Source of the DNA: Gracilariopsis chorda
Lineage: Eukaryota; Rhodophyta; Florideophyceae; Gracilariales; Gracilariaceae
Direction of reading: 5' to 3'
Length of the DNA stretch: 64,000 nucleotides
NCBI GenBank assembly: GCA_003194525.1
Contig: NBIV01000089.1
Coordinates: forward strand, 124,001 to 188,000
The notes under the pieces are model-generated. The model made no database searches. It was not told the origin of the DNA and saw only the letters and a list, made by a program, of their open reading frames with translations. The translations under genes and the position numbers were made by a program. Of the stretch, positions 44,322 through 55,136 are shown piece after piece. How positions within the stretch are numbered: position 1 is the first letter of the stretch; each line of letters opens with the position of its first letter.

Positions 44322-46367
44322 TCATTCGGAAGTTTGACAATCCTTATTGGCAGCGTGAAGCAGGACGTTGAAGTCGTGATCAGACATAGAACCAAAAGTT
44401 CGGAGTCTCCGGTAGCGTCTTGAAATCACCGGTGATGATATACCAGCTGCAAAACGTGCCATGAGCAGAGGATTATCTTTCGGAATGTCCTCCAATTGGA
44501 TTAGAGCCCATCTTCTCTCATCAAGCTTCTTCGCTTCTCGTGCCCTAACTGCGTCCCATATTTTCACAGGTTGTACGCCTCTGTTCAGGCAGAATTCACA
44601 GTGTCCACAACGCGTGGCATTGTATTCATCGCCAAGGTGGTTCGCTAAATGTAGAGTTTGACATTCCTTCGCGCTAAAGTACTTGAGAACTTCGTGAAGC
44701 CGACGGATCTGCCGTTGCTGGATACTAACAAGCCGGCCGTGTAATGTGTCTGCGATTGCATTGAGATCATCTGGAATCATTTTCACTCGTGCCCGATGTC
44801 TCAATTTCCTCGACTTAGCTTCCACCATGTACCCATCTACAACCATGTCGTCGCATAACCTTGAGACCTGGCCGTAGTTCATGTCCATATTCTCTGCGAC
44901 ATTCGCCACGTCAACGGTAATCAGAGACTTCTTAACAGAAGACAAGTTGATGAGCTTAGCTGCACGGCTGCCTTTGGGCGGCCATCGCCTTGCAGTCATA
45001 GGGTGCATCCGAAGGTCAATAACGCCATAGTACGGAGTGCTTTCCTCCAGGCATCCCTCAGATATGTCCAGTTGCGCCAGTATCTGGCCCATACATGTGT
45101 CCCGGATGTCGTGACCAAAACAGAGGTCGTAGGTTGAATACTCTATGAAACTGCCCACTTCGGCACCATCAAACAGTTCGCTAATCGTCCTTCCAACAGC
45201 TGCCCTAGAAGGCGTTTCTCCAAAAATAAATGCCTCCAATGTTGGCACGTCATCAATGCATGCGAAAGTCTCACAAATGCTGGGGAGACCGTCACGCCCT
45301 GCACGCCCAATCTCTTGGATGTAACCTTCCAATGATTTCGGCATATTCAGATGGTATACATAGCGTATACTAGAGTGATCCATGCCCATTCCGAACGCAA
45401 TGGTTGCAACAACGAGAGCATCTTTAGTGTTTGCCATGAATTCATCCTGGGTTCTTTTCCGATCTTCCTGTTTCATACCAGCATGGTAACATGCTGCATG
45501 ATAAAACCCCCGCTCCCTCAGCATTTCTGCAACCTTACTGGCTGTGGCCTGCAAAGTTACGTAAACTATAGTTGGCCCAGGATCTCTGTCTTTGAGTCGA
45601 CTAACGAGCAGGTCCACTCTGGGTTGAACCAAAGATTCGAGAGTCTCGGTAGAGCCCGTGGGTTGAACACTTGTTATCCTTGTCGTGAGGTTTGGTCGGA
45701 CAGAAGGGGTTCTAACCGAAGCCGACGGATACGGAATATTCAGTGCGACACAAATATCCTGTGCAACGCGAGGTGTTGCAGTAGCAGTGAGGGCGAGGCG
45801 CCGTTGGCACCCGAGGCGATCTGCCCAACGGGAAAGGCGTAGGTAGTCCGGTCTGAACGAATGGCCCCACTCTGATATACAATGTGCCTCATCAACAGCG
45901 AAAAGAGACAGACGAACTGCTTTGAGGAGCTGGATGAAACGAGTGTTATTGAAACGTTCAGGACTGACGAACAGAAGTCGAATATCTCTGGCTCGTACCC
46001 TGCTGAACACATCTCTAGTTTCTGCTGCAGACAAACTAGAATCCAAACACGCGGCGCAAAACCCTTTCTTTACTAGTGCATCTGTCTGGTCTTTCATTAA
46101 CGCCATAAGTGGAGACACAACCAAAGTTAGACCATCGTCAAACAGAAAACCAGGAAGTTGATAGCATAGCGATTTACCAGCACCAGTGGGAAAGACTGCT
46201 AGTGCTCGGCCGCTTTGCTCAGGTGGGACGCCAGGTCTTGGGTGATCATTCGTAGCGAGAAGCAGTTCAATAGCTTCGCGCTGTCCTGGGCGGAAAGAGG
46301 GGAATCCAAAACGTGATCGGAGGACTTGTTCCGCTTGCTTAATTGTAGGATTACTTGTGCTGACCAT
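44322..46367 (-). CDS. RecQ-family ATP-dependent 3'-5' DNA helicase
   Basis: Superfamily 2 helicase of 681 residues from ATG 46367 (an ATG 84 bp upstream exists, but the added residues are not helicase-like). Motif 0 is FGFPSFRPGQREAI at about 20-33, Walker A FPTGAGKSLCYQLP at about 59-72, motif Ia VVSPLMALMKDQ, motif II DEAH at about 159-162 followed by CISEWGHSFRPDY, motif III ALTATAT, motif V AFGMGMDH, and motif VI YIQEIGRAGRDG with the arginine fingers at about 354-360. A RecQ-type zinc motif C-x17-C-x2-C-x2-C lies near residues 569-593, separated from the helicase core by about 200 residues, longer than in bacterial RecQ. No HRDC domain is evident. Role: resolving recombination and replication intermediates in the nucleus. 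Intronless. Confidence 0.93.
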   Translation of the reverse strand: MVSTSNPTIKQAEQVLRSRFGFPSFRPGQREAIELLLATNDHPRPGVPPEQSGRALAVFPTGAGKSLCYQLPGFLFDDGLTLVVSPLMALMKDQTDALVKKGFCAACLDSSLSAAETRDVFSRVRARDIRLLFVSPERFNNTRFIQLLKAVRLSLFAVDEAHCISEWGHSFRPDYLRLSRWADRLGCQRRLALTATATPRVAQDICVALNIPYPSASVRTPSVRPNLTTRITSVQPTGSTETLESLVQPRVDLLVSRLKDRDPGPTIVYVTLQATASKVAEMLRERGFYHAACYHAGMKQEDRKRTQDEFMANTKDALVVATIAFGMGMDHSSIRYVYHLNMPKSLEGYIQEIGRAGRDGLPSICETFACIDDVPTLEAFIFGETPSRAAVGRTISELFDGAEVGSFIEYSTYDLCFGHDIRDTCMGQILAQLDISEGCLEESTPYYGVIDLRMHPMTARRWPPKGSRAAKLINLSSVKKSLITVDVANVAENMDMNYGQVSRLCDDMVVDGYMVEAKSRKLRHRARVKMIPDDLNAIADTLHGRLVSIQQRQIRRLHEVLKYFSAKECQTLHLANHLGDEYNATRCGHCEFCLNRGVQPVKIWDAVRAREAKKLDERRWALIQLEDIPKDNPLLMARFAAGISSPVISRRYRRLRTFGSMSDHDFNVLLHAANKDCQTSE

Positions 46368-47747
46368 TCTATAAGTAGTCCGAAGTAAACGGTAGCACAC
46401 CGACGTTGGAAATGAATAATGCAGGGAGAAGTGATGTGAAGGAAGAAGCATTTAACGAGAGCTGAAGACTCGAGCTAAAGGAAGCGAATCAAATAACCGC
46501 GAAGTGGCGCCGGCGAGAGAAGTTTGACAGAGATCTGCGCAGAGAACCAGATCGTGAATTATTTCCCGGGAAGACGACGGCTAGCATAACGTTTGTCGCG
46601 ACCCTTAGAGCACCCCTACTGGTTTGGTTAAATCTAGAGGCTAAATATGATACATATCCCATTTGGAGATAACTATTTCATACGCACCACTACTGGTTGG
46701 ACAGTAAAAAATATGTTCAAAAAACGTGTTGTGCCGTGATTGGATCTCTGAAATGTAACCGGGCATCGAGTACGAGGTCCAGTACAAGGGGTACTGCAAC
46801 ATGTGTAGAACGCCAACCTCCCATACATTCACCCCCGCCAGCCATCATGTCCGAGACCGCTTCCTCTACGTCGTCGTCAGACATTGAATGCTACATCGCA
46901 GACATGTTTGATGACGACATTGATGTCGTGGGACACCTACAGAGTGCAGTTTCAATTGTCCTCAATAACGAAGTCAGGCGCAACAAAGATGAAGGCAAGT
47001 ATCGAGGGAGGACAGCTGGGTCAAAAAATATCGAGCGCGGGGATTGTTCGTGGTTCACAGACTACTTGAGCGATAGACCAGTGTACTCCGCAGTTAAATT
47101 CAGGAAGGCATTCCGTATAACCCTCAAGCTTTATTGGAAACTTCATGAAGAGTTATTAAATGAAGACAAATCGTTTAAACAACAAAAAGATGCGTCGAAA
47201 AGATCAGGACACTCCAGTCATCAAAAAATATTGTGCTTCTTACGTCGTCTGGGAAGTGGGCTTTCTTTCGAGCAGATGAATGACATGTCACGCATGAGTC
47301 CGGAGAGCCAACGCGTGTACTTTCGAAAGTTTCTGGTTGCTGTTCTTGGACGATTTGGGCCTTCATTTCTGAACAGGAAACCGGCATTGGAGGAGTTGCA
47401 GGCAGTTGTCGCAGAGTATGAGAAGGCCGGGTTCCCTGGGTGTGTAGGTTGCGTCGAATGTATGCATATGCACTGGAAAAACTGCCAAATCACTAAAAGG
47501 GCAGTATCACAACCCTAAAGATGGAAAGCTGGCAACATTTTCTTGTGAGGCACTTGTTGACAGGAATCTATACTGTTGGAACTGGTTTTCTGGACGCTGC
47601 CGTACGAACAACGACATAACAATGCTTGAAAATAGCCCCCTCATCAACGATATGATATCTGGCAAGAGAAGGATGACGTTGCCGGAGGGGTACGTCATCA
47701 ATAATGTTCGATGAATGTGGTTCCTCCACATGCTTGGCGATGGAATC

Positions 47748-48527
47748 TGTGGTGCAATACCCCAAGATGGGACAGACACACGAGGGTGTTCGACGTCCTC
47801 CTCAGCAGGGTAGCGCAGCGACAGAACCACCTGTGGTGAGTACATGGAGCCGGGTGTAAGACCGGGACTCACCGTCACGACTGGCGTACAGGTGTAGAGA
47901 CAAAGACAGACCACGGAGTGGGAAAGCGGAAAATGCAGCGACACACGAGTGGTGGGCGACGCGCAAGGGCGGCACGGTGTCCACACGAGGGGGGAGGTGG
48001 CGAAAACAGCAACGGAAATCACCGGTAGTTGCTAGCGAAGCAACACCTGTATACGGGGCAAGGAATAACAATCGCTGTAAAAGCGTGCACAAAAACAAAC
48101 ACAATAGTGGTAAGAATGTGCTGAGCTCCACGAGGTGGGTAACTAGGCCTTCACAGGATGGCGTCTCTCCAGACGGAGGTGGACACTCACCAGGGAACCT
48201 GAGTTAGAGCCAGACACTCGCTTGTTGCGTTTACTTTGACCCGGGCAGCCGGAGCTCACACACATAAGTAGTGGTGGTCCGCGCCCTGACAGTACAGTAG
48301 TAATTAACTAATAATAACTAATAATGTCCCTACGGGGGTGCAAAACACTACACACGTGTGGCACAAGCCAGCAATGCTGTGCACTACACTTGTCAACCAA
48401 ATTGGGGCCCTTCCAACGGAAACAGATTACCGGTGTGACACTCATACTTCACGGCAAAGTGGTGAGCATCGCCAGAGCGGGATATGAGCGCACGACGTGC
48501 TGATACCGCTAGGAGCGTTGCACTTCA
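47748..48527 (-). repeat. 3' LTR of element B
   Basis: 780 bp, direct copy of 53747-54526. It starts TGTGGTGC and ends CACTTCA in window orientation. Confidence 0.96.
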
Positions 48528-48540
48528 TCTCCCCCTCCTT
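48528..48540 (-). other. polypurine tract of element B
   Basis: Minus-strand AAGGAGGGGGAGA immediately precedes the 3' LTR. Confidence 0.8.
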
Positions 48541-48597
48541 AAGGAGCAAGAACCACATTCGGTGAGCGTTCGCCGCGACAGCGCGTTGTGCGTAAGT

Positions 48598-49299
48598 ATG
48601 TCCGCGTCAAGTGATGGTACCGTATCCAGCTCGGGTTTTGTCTTCACTCAAGTGGATATCCACCGAGAACAACTCGACGTCAGCAACTCTCCGCCTATCC
48701 CGCGACGACCTGCTTTACCTTCCGCGCCTTCAGCGATGAATCCCAGCAACAACGATCCGCATGGCGGGAACAATCTTCCGCCATCGGGTTTCTTTTCCGG
48801 TTTTCCGACTGCACCGCTTCTGTCCTCTGCGGGTCATCCAAGCAACGCCTCGGGCGGTACACCTGCCACTCCGAGTATGTCGGTTCCGTCGCCTGCGACG
48901 AGCGCACTACCGTCGTACGACGAGCTGGTATCCGTTGATCCGGCCGAGCAGCCTTCTCGCTACAGCGGTGCGCCTTGGTTCCACCCAACGTTGGTGCAAA
49001 ATGAAGATCTCATCGAGCAGTATGCTGATGGTAGCGGACTCCTTCCGGGCGATCTCCACGTATGGATGACTCTCAGCTTCGACTGGCGTAACCGGGTCGC
49101 CGTGCCGACGCACGTCTTGGTCCACCGTCGTTGTGAGAGTGGGGCGCAAGCGCGTATCGCGATGATTCAGCTCGCGTATCAGCGGTTGTATCGGATTCCA
49201 TCGGAATTCCCGGTCCCAGAAGAATATCAGTTTGATATTGCCTTCTACCGCACCCAGGGTGAAATGGGGTATGGGGACCGCTTAGCAGCGTTGGGTTGA
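48598..49299 (+). CDS. antisense gene (aORF) of element B, N-terminal part
   Basis: A 233-codon frame opposite in direction to gag and pol, starting 71 bp inside the 3' LTR. The first ~115 residues are Ser/Pro/Asn/Gly-rich. The core (about residues 120-233) matches the element C gene at about half of its positions, with mostly conservative changes elsewhere: APWFHP, NE-L--YA-GS, LPGDL, DWR-R, AYQR, PVP, RT-GE-GYG. The deletion that removed the 3' half of pol also cut this gene, so it lacks the ~330 C-terminal codons seen in element C. ATG 48598 is chosen because the upstream ATG lies inside the LTR. No known domain; function unknown. Confidence 0.75.
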   Translation: MSASSDGTVSSSGFVFTQVDIHREQLDVSNSPPIPRRPALPSAPSAMNPSNNDPHGGNNLPPSGFFSGFPTAPLLSSAGHPSNASGGTPATPSMSVPSPATSALPSYDELVSVDPAEQPSRYSGAPWFHPTLVQNEDLIEQYADGSGLLPGDLHVWMTLSFDWRNRVAVPTHVLVHRRCESGAQARIAMIQLAYQRLYRIPSEFPVPEEYQFDIAFYRTQGEMGYGDRLAALG

Positions 49300-51379
49300 A
49301 AGCTTCCACCTGTGCAGGGTTAAGGGGGCCCAGTTTTGGCGGTTGTCCTTTTCGAAGAAGATCATTAAGGGGTCCCGCAATCTTTGCGAAGCTTGGGATG
49401 AACCGTCTATACACGTTACATAACCCTAGAAAGGAGCGGAGTTCTGTTTGAGTTCTCGGGTGCTTGGCCTCTTTGAGAGATTTGACCCGAGCTTCCTGTA
49501 TCAGCAAGCGCCCAGGGCGAATAACGTGGCCCAGGTACTTAACCGATTCGGTAAAGAATTCGCACTTCCTCAGCTTGAGGGTTACTCCAGCATCACGTAA
49601 CGTGGTCATGATTTCACGAACGTGTTCTAAATGATCATCCAAGTTGTTGGAGAAGACTATGATATCGTCAAGGTAGACGAGGCACGATCGCCATTTGAAG
49701 CGGGCCAAGAGGATATCTAACGCACGCTGGAAAGTAGCGGGAGCGTTTGTTAACCCAAACGGCATACGCTTAAAGCGGTACAAACCTGAATGACAGACGA
49801 AAGCGGTCTTATCACGGTCTTCCGGTCTTACTGGTACTTGCCAGTATCCCCAGTTCGCATCCAATGTGGAGAAGACAGTCGCCTCATCGAGAGAGTCAAT
49901 ATACTCGTCCATTCGCGGTATGGGGTACACGTCTTTCACAGTGGCGGCATTAAGGCGACGGTAGTCGATGCAAAAACGCCAAGTCCCATCGGGTTTCGGA
50001 GCCAGTACCACTGGGGATGCCCACGGTGATTGAGCCGGTTCTATCACGCCTTCGCGGAGCATTTTATCCACATGGAACTGTTCTTCCTCCCTTGCTTTGG
50101 GACCTGCCCTATAGGGGTGTTGAGCAATCGGCCTGGTGTCCGGTAACAAGTCAATCCGGTGTTCCGTGGCCGACACCTCCCCGAGGGATCCATCCCACAT
50201 TGAGGTGAACTCTCGCAACATTTTTCGCAACTTCTCGCGGTGTGAATCCGGTACATGTCCGAGATCCAGATCTTCTAACTCCTTCACAGGGTCCAACGTA
50301 TCGTAACTCGTAGGAACGGCCTTCTTTTCCGAATCTTTCGTGCTGAGCGACTCCGCAGAAGAGTGGGAACCCTCCCCCTCCTTAGCATGAGGCGTATCAT
50401 CTGGTTCTTGAACTAATCCGAGTACATCGGCTGCGCACACCTTTGTAGGGATTAAAGCCGTTGGATGCGGAAGTACAGTACCAACTACTTGGTTCTTTGC
50501 CAGATACTGCGGCTTCTTGCCAAAGTTGGCTATCAAGACCTGAAAGGGGTGTTCATTTGAAACCTGAACGACACCGTTAGCCAGGACCAATTGATACTTC
50601 TCGTACAGCGAGGTGAGCGGTTGAACAACACGCAATCCTCTTGGAGCGGCAGTAACCGATACCCACGCCTGTGATTCGGGCGGTATGGAGATTGGCCGTG
50701 CGACACGTAGCTTGGGCGACTCCTTTGGAGGTGACGAATCCTGCAAGGGGGCCGGAAGAGGAACCAACTTGGATGAGGCACGCCGTAATGAACGACGAAC
50801 TATCGGAATGATGGAACCATCTTCTAGTTCAACTTCTCGCGCACGCGGACGAATTGACTCTACGAAACGATCGCAGAAGTCACATCCCAAGATAACGGGG
50901 GCCGCTAGCGTCTTACAGACGATGAATTCGAGCTGCATCGAACAGTTACCAATCCTGATCATCAGAGAAACCGTACCAGCCGTCTTCAACGGGTTGTTAT
51001 TGGCATCAGCAACGTCCATGACGGGTCCTTGTCTAACACGAGAACGCACTTCAGGCGGTAAGAGAGATTCGACAATGAAATTGGGGCCGGCACCTGTATC
51101 CAGAATAGACAGATGACGCACCATATACTGGGCGGAAAGGCCAAAGTCAGCGAAAACTTTGTAGTTTCGCTTGGCCATAACCATGACTCTATCCGGTGAC
51201 CGATGATTCTTACACCGTATCCACGGGCGACGTAACTCACCGAGGTGGGCCGAGTCCACGTCTGTGGTGGTCAACAACTGCCTTGACAGGATCTTGACCG
51301 GGGAGCGAGGCTTTGACGCCTCGAGCGCCGATGACCTCGACTCAGGCGCCTCTCTAAAAGAGACTCCCCCACTCAGTTT
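49073..51379 (-). pseudogene. pol of element B: protease and reverse transcriptase, truncated
   Basis: Open -1 frame relative to gag, running from the gag stop to 49073. The aspartic protease LDTGAG lies near 51100, and RT has LDANWGYWQVP and YLDDI near 49660-49675. The RT connection region ends at AQVEAFN near 49298. Beyond this the frame reads through the reverse strand of the antisense gene for about 75 codons without homology to pol. RNase H, integrase and chromodomain are deleted. The retained part has no stop codons. Confidence 0.92.
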
Positions 51380-53466
51380 TCCTGAGCGGCATCCGTTTTC
51401 ACGGGAACAGTATTCCGCGGCAATGAAGCGGTTTGCGGAGCCGGTTGCCGAGAAACAGAAACATCCGCCGAAGCGGCTTGATTCGCAGAAGCGGTGGCCA
51501 AGGAAGAACCAGTGCTGGGTACCGCTTCAGATTGAACTGGTGTAAACTTACGAGGAAACTCGGTCTTCGCACGCAAGTATGCGGTGACAGGCACTGATGC
51601 CTGTTCTTCCGGGGTCAGGGCTTCAAAGTTAGCAACCACTTTGGGCATGTCCCTCAGAGTCATGATACACTGTGGGGCCGTGTGTCCATGGTCGTAACAA
51701 AGGTAGCAGATCAACGTCTGATGTCTCCCGATATTTCGGTTGTCCTGAAACTTCACCGCTGACGCGCGCGTATCCACCCAACCAGGTCTCTGGTAACGAT
51801 TACCGTTAGCATACGGAACTTGTGGGCCGCGAACGCGTTGGCGATCTGCATACAGCACTTGACTATCCAGTTCCACCGAAGGTTCCGTTGTGGACGGGAG
51901 CTCCGTTGTGGGTATGGAAACCAGATCATGCTGAGTAAAGTAAACATTGTCAACCTCACGTCGAGAGTATTCCTGGGGCAACAGTGAAACTGATGACAGG
52001 GCGGCCTCCATGTGTAGGGCCTGAGATCTGACTCGGCTTCCGGAGCGGGCACGTAGGGCATCTCCTTCCGCCTTCGCGTACTGTACCAATTCTAAGTAGG
52101 TAACTTTCCTCCTGTCTTCCCGACGTTGGGCAACAAGGGTGCGAATAGCCGGATCCAATCCGTCGATAAACATTGTACAACGCTCGCTAGCGGAATAAAC
52201 ATTGCCACATCGGTGGAAGGCCTTGTTCAGTCTGACTGAGTATTCGGTCTCCGTTTCCTTTGGGCTTTGCTTAGTATCGCGTAGGGCCAGGATAGCTTCC
52301 TGTATTGCGGTTCCTGTCGCGTACGAGCGGAGTAAATACTGAACGGCTTCGGGCCAACAGGTGACCCCTCCTTCAGAGGCGCGAGACGAACCTCTTACAG
52401 AGTTGAATTGATCTTCAGCGATTCCACGTAGGAAATACGGTAAGGCGACGTAAGCCTGTCCTTCACTCATTCCGAGGATATCTGCCTCCGCTACAAAGCG
52501 TGAAAGAAAATCCAGAACGAGAATCGGATCCTCTCCAGTGAAATTCTGGTTACGAAACGACAAAGCCATCCTCTTGATGCCGTCTTTTACCTTCCCAGTT
52601 CCACGGGGTGTACGATCCAAAGAGGAATCTTCCAAACGGTAATACCGATATGATAAAAGCTTCCTGTACAAAGGGTTAGTAGGCTTCAGTTCCTTCAAAC
52701 CGGAGTGCTTTCTTCCCTTCTGTCGGGCTCGAATCTCACCATGGGTGGCTGCTGAACGACGCGAGTGCGATGAACGAGCGCGACGATCACCGTCAGCAGA
52801 CGAGTCTGACGAAGCGGATTCCGCGGAGCGGTTGGAATTCACCGATGACCGGGACGAATCCGAGTCATAGTCGTTGTCATTCCGTTTTCGGGGGCGGTTC
52901 TTCGTGCGAGCACGGTCACCATATCGATGAGAAACCACCGCTGGTGCGTCTGCGACATTGTCATCACCTCTGATGATATTTTCCAACGTCTCAAGACGGG
53001 ACAGAACCCGATGAAACTTCGAGTAAACATCCTTCACCATATCTGGGAAACTCCTCAAAACCTCCAAAAGAGAATTAACATCAGTCCGTAAAGTACGTAG
53101 ATCTTCAGATACACCTCCGACGAGATCGGCATCAATCCTCATACGGAGTGCATCAACCTCATTGACGAGGGCGGCGTGAGAGCTTTCAAGCACCGAGGTC
53201 TGGGCTTGAAGGTTCTGCACCTGAGCCTCCAACTCGACAAAGAGTGCGTCCTTCTCCGCAGCGGCGGGTACGAATCTCCTAAGCGGGGCATCCGATGAAC
53301 CAGCAACTGGCGGTTGCGACGACTTGGTCGACAGCTTCCTGCTTCCGGATTTCCGGTTATCAACATCCGAACGTTCTGGGACCGACCGCGAGCGCGGGGG
53401 CAAGTCAGCACCGACTTGTCGCGACTTGCGCTGGCCCAAACCACGGGATCCATTTCCAGAACCCAT
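51373..53466 (-). CDS. gag of element B, intact
   Basis: Structural polyprotein of 697 residues from ATG 53466 (the open frame continues 55 codons upstream, but those residues are hydrophobic and lie in the leader). Parts in order: basic Ser-rich N-terminus, a coiled-coil-like helix region (about residues 75-170), an Arg/Asp/Ser-rich linker, a capsid-like core containing GEDPILVLDFLSRFVAEAD and PYFLRGIAEDQFN, and a zinc knuckle CYLCYDHGHTAPQC (CX2CX4HX4C), followed by a Pro/Ser/Thr tail. It forms the particle that packages element RNA (family knowledge). It ends GGAAAAC-TGA, with pol continuing in the -1 frame. Confidence 0.92.
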   Translation of the reverse strand: MGSGNGSRGLGQRKSRQVGADLPPRSRSVPERSDVDNRKSGSRKLSTKSSQPPVAGSSDAPLRRFVPAAAEKDALFVELEAQVQNLQAQTSVLESSHAALVNEVDALRMRIDADLVGGVSEDLRTLRTDVNSLLEVLRSFPDMVKDVYSKFHRVLSRLETLENIIRGDDNVADAPAVVSHRYGDRARTKNRPRKRNDNDYDSDSSRSSVNSNRSAESASSDSSADGDRRARSSHSRRSAATHGEIRARQKGRKHSGLKELKPTNPLYRKLLSYRYYRLEDSSLDRTPRGTGKVKDGIKRMALSFRNQNFTGEDPILVLDFLSRFVAEADILGMSEGQAYVALPYFLRGIAEDQFNSVRGSSRASEGGVTCWPEAVQYLLRSYATGTAIQEAILALRDTKQSPKETETEYSVRLNKAFHRCGNVYSASERCTMFIDGLDPAIRTLVAQRREDRRKVTYLELVQYAKAEGDALRARSGSRVRSQALHMEAALSSVSLLPQEYSRREVDNVYFTQHDLVSIPTTELPSTTEPSVELDSQVLYADRQRVRGPQVPYANGNRYQRPGWVDTRASAVKFQDNRNIGRHQTLICYLCYDHGHTAPQCIMTLRDMPKVVANFEALTPEEQASVPVTAYLRAKTEFPRKFTPVQSEAVPSTGSSLATASANQAASADVSVSRQPAPQTASLPRNTVPVKTDAAQEN
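51376..51382 (-). promoter_or_regulatory. candidate -1 frameshift heptamer at gag stop (element B)
   Basis: GGAAAAC directly precedes the gag TGA (51373-51375), as in element A at 3578-3584. The pol frame is open across it. Confidence 0.45.
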
Positions 53467-53725
53467 TGTGGCAGACACTGAAACTGAAACAAAACAGGAA
53501 ACAATCCAAACAACACACAAACAAGCAACAAAAAGAAGCAAGCCTCCAATGAGCGAACATCCACTCCTAAGAGGTACCACGCAACCACTTGTGGGAGACA
53601 CACCCGAGCAATCGGCGATCCTCAACAACACGGTTGGTCACAACACAAATTCAACTTCAACGAATAATTCGGAAACCAGGTAGCTAATCCGGTAAACCGA
53701 GATCACAAAACACACTTCGCTGGTC

Positions 53726-53743
53726 TTCTAGGTCGGGAGACCA
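53726..53743 (-). other. primer-binding site of element B
   Basis: Minus-strand TGGTCTCCCGACCTAGAA starts three bases from the 5' LTR. It differs from the element A site by one base. Confidence 0.8.
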
Positions 53744-53746
53744 GTT

Positions 53747-54526
53747 TGTGGTGCAATACCCCAAGATGGGACAGACACACGAGGGTGTTCGACGTCCTCC
53801 TCAGCAGGGTAGCGCAGCGACAGAACCACCTGTGGTGAGTACATGGAGCCGGGTGTAAGACCGGGACTCACCGTCACGACTGGCGTACAGGTGTAGAGAC
53901 AAAGACAGACCACGGAGTGGGAAAGCGGAAAATGCAGCGACACACGAGTGGTGGGCGACGCGCAAGGGCGGCACGGTGTCCACACGGGGGGGGCGGTGGC
54001 GAAAACAGCAACGGTAATCACCAGTAGTTGCTAGCGAAGCAACACCTGTATACGGGGCAAGGAATAACAATCGCTGTAAAAGCGTGCACAAAAACAAACA
54101 CAATAGTGGTAAGAATGTGCTGAGCTCCACGAGGTGGGTAAGTAGGCCTTCACAGGATGGCGTCTCTCCAGACGGAGGTGGACACTCACCAGGGAACCTG
54201 AGTTAGAGCCAGACACTCGCTTGTTGCGTTTACTTTGACCCGGGCAGCCGGAGCTCACACACATAAGTAGTGGTGGTCCGCGCCCTGACAGTACAGTAGT
54301 AATTAACTAATAATAACTAATAATGTCCCTACGGGGGTGCAAAACACTACACACGTGTGGCACAAGCCAGCAATGCTGTGCACTACACTTGTCAACCAAA
54401 TTGGGGCCCTTCCAACGGAAACAGATTACCGGTGTGACACTCATACTTCACGGCAAAGTGGTGAGCATCGCCAGGGCGGGATATGAGCGCACGACGTGCT
54501 GATACCGCTAGGAGCGTTTCACTTCA
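53747..54526 (-). repeat. 5' LTR of element B
   Basis: 780-bp partner of 47748-48527. The right boundary CACTTCA is followed by the duplicated GAATC. Confidence 0.96.
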
Positions 54527-55136
54527 GAATCTACCCTCAATGGGCAATATTTGTATTGCCCAACCATGCTTCTTTGAGTGACCGTGACAGGTATATGACT
54601 AAGAGGCAAGAAGCCGTCAGGAAGGATGTGGAGAGGTTTTTTGGGTGTTTACAGGGGCGATTCAGGATCATGAGGCAAGAGAGACACGAGTGGAGCGACA
54701 CTCAGCTGATACTGATTAGCCATGTGTGTGTGATTCTTCACAACATTATTGTCAAGATGGCTGTCAGCGGCGAATTGTCTGAGGAGCTGGACGAGGATGG
54801 CGTTCCGCAGAGTGATAGAGAGCTCCTACAGGAGTTCTTTGAATTCGGTGGTGATGAACCGGAGGTGTCGGGAGAGGAAGCTGGAAGGCAGGGAGGAAAT
54901 GGGCATGATGGCATATCGTATCTACTGGAGAGAGACAGATTAGTATGTAGTAAGGAAAGGCACATAGAGCTGACTGAGGCGCTCTCGCATCATTTATGGG
55001 ACATGAAAGGAAGCGGAGTAGCAGAAAACTGAGCTTGGTACATGGTAGCGCCTAGGCCTCGCAAGCTCTGCCCGCTGCGCCACCGCTGACTTTCAACTCG
55101 CTGTGCAACAGCGCGCGGCGGGAGCTGAACAAAACT

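Larger units (their letters stand above)
47748..54526 (-). mobile_element. Ty3/gypsy chromovirus, element B (young, internally deleted)
   Basis: A 6779-bp LTR retrotransposon on the minus strand with 780-bp LTRs differing at about seven positions by eye (about 99% identical), flanked by GAATC at 47743-47747 and 54527-54531. Gag is intact. Pol is fused by a deletion to the antisense gene, so RNase H, integrase, linker and chromodomain are missing. Insertion of such a defective copy would need proteins from another element, or the deletion happened after insertion. It lies inside the Harbinger transposase. Confidence 0.96.
46847..55032 (+). pseudogene. Harbinger transposase split by element B
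   Basis: N-terminal part 46847-47747 and C-terminal part from 54532 to 55032. The nuclease blocks are GCVGCVECMHMHWKNC (about 47440-47490; the first catalytic Asp reads Glu), NDITMLENSPL (about 47610-47645), the LGDGI/YPQWAIF block, which is cut exactly at the retrotransposon junction, and RKDVERFFGCLQGRF (about 54620-54665) with the catalytic Glu. A one-base shift near 47495 and an in-frame TGA near 47711 also disrupt it. After removing the insert and one copy of GAATC the codons rejoin in frame. The acidic tail after 54770 is ordinary for the family. Start ATG 46847 is chosen because it precedes an uninterrupted acidic N-terminus. Confidence 0.88.

Noticed and set aside
53467-53631. Upstream 55 codons of the element B gag frame
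   Set aside because: They lie in the leader and are hydrophobic, unlike gag N-termini; ATG 53466 begins the basic gag sequence.
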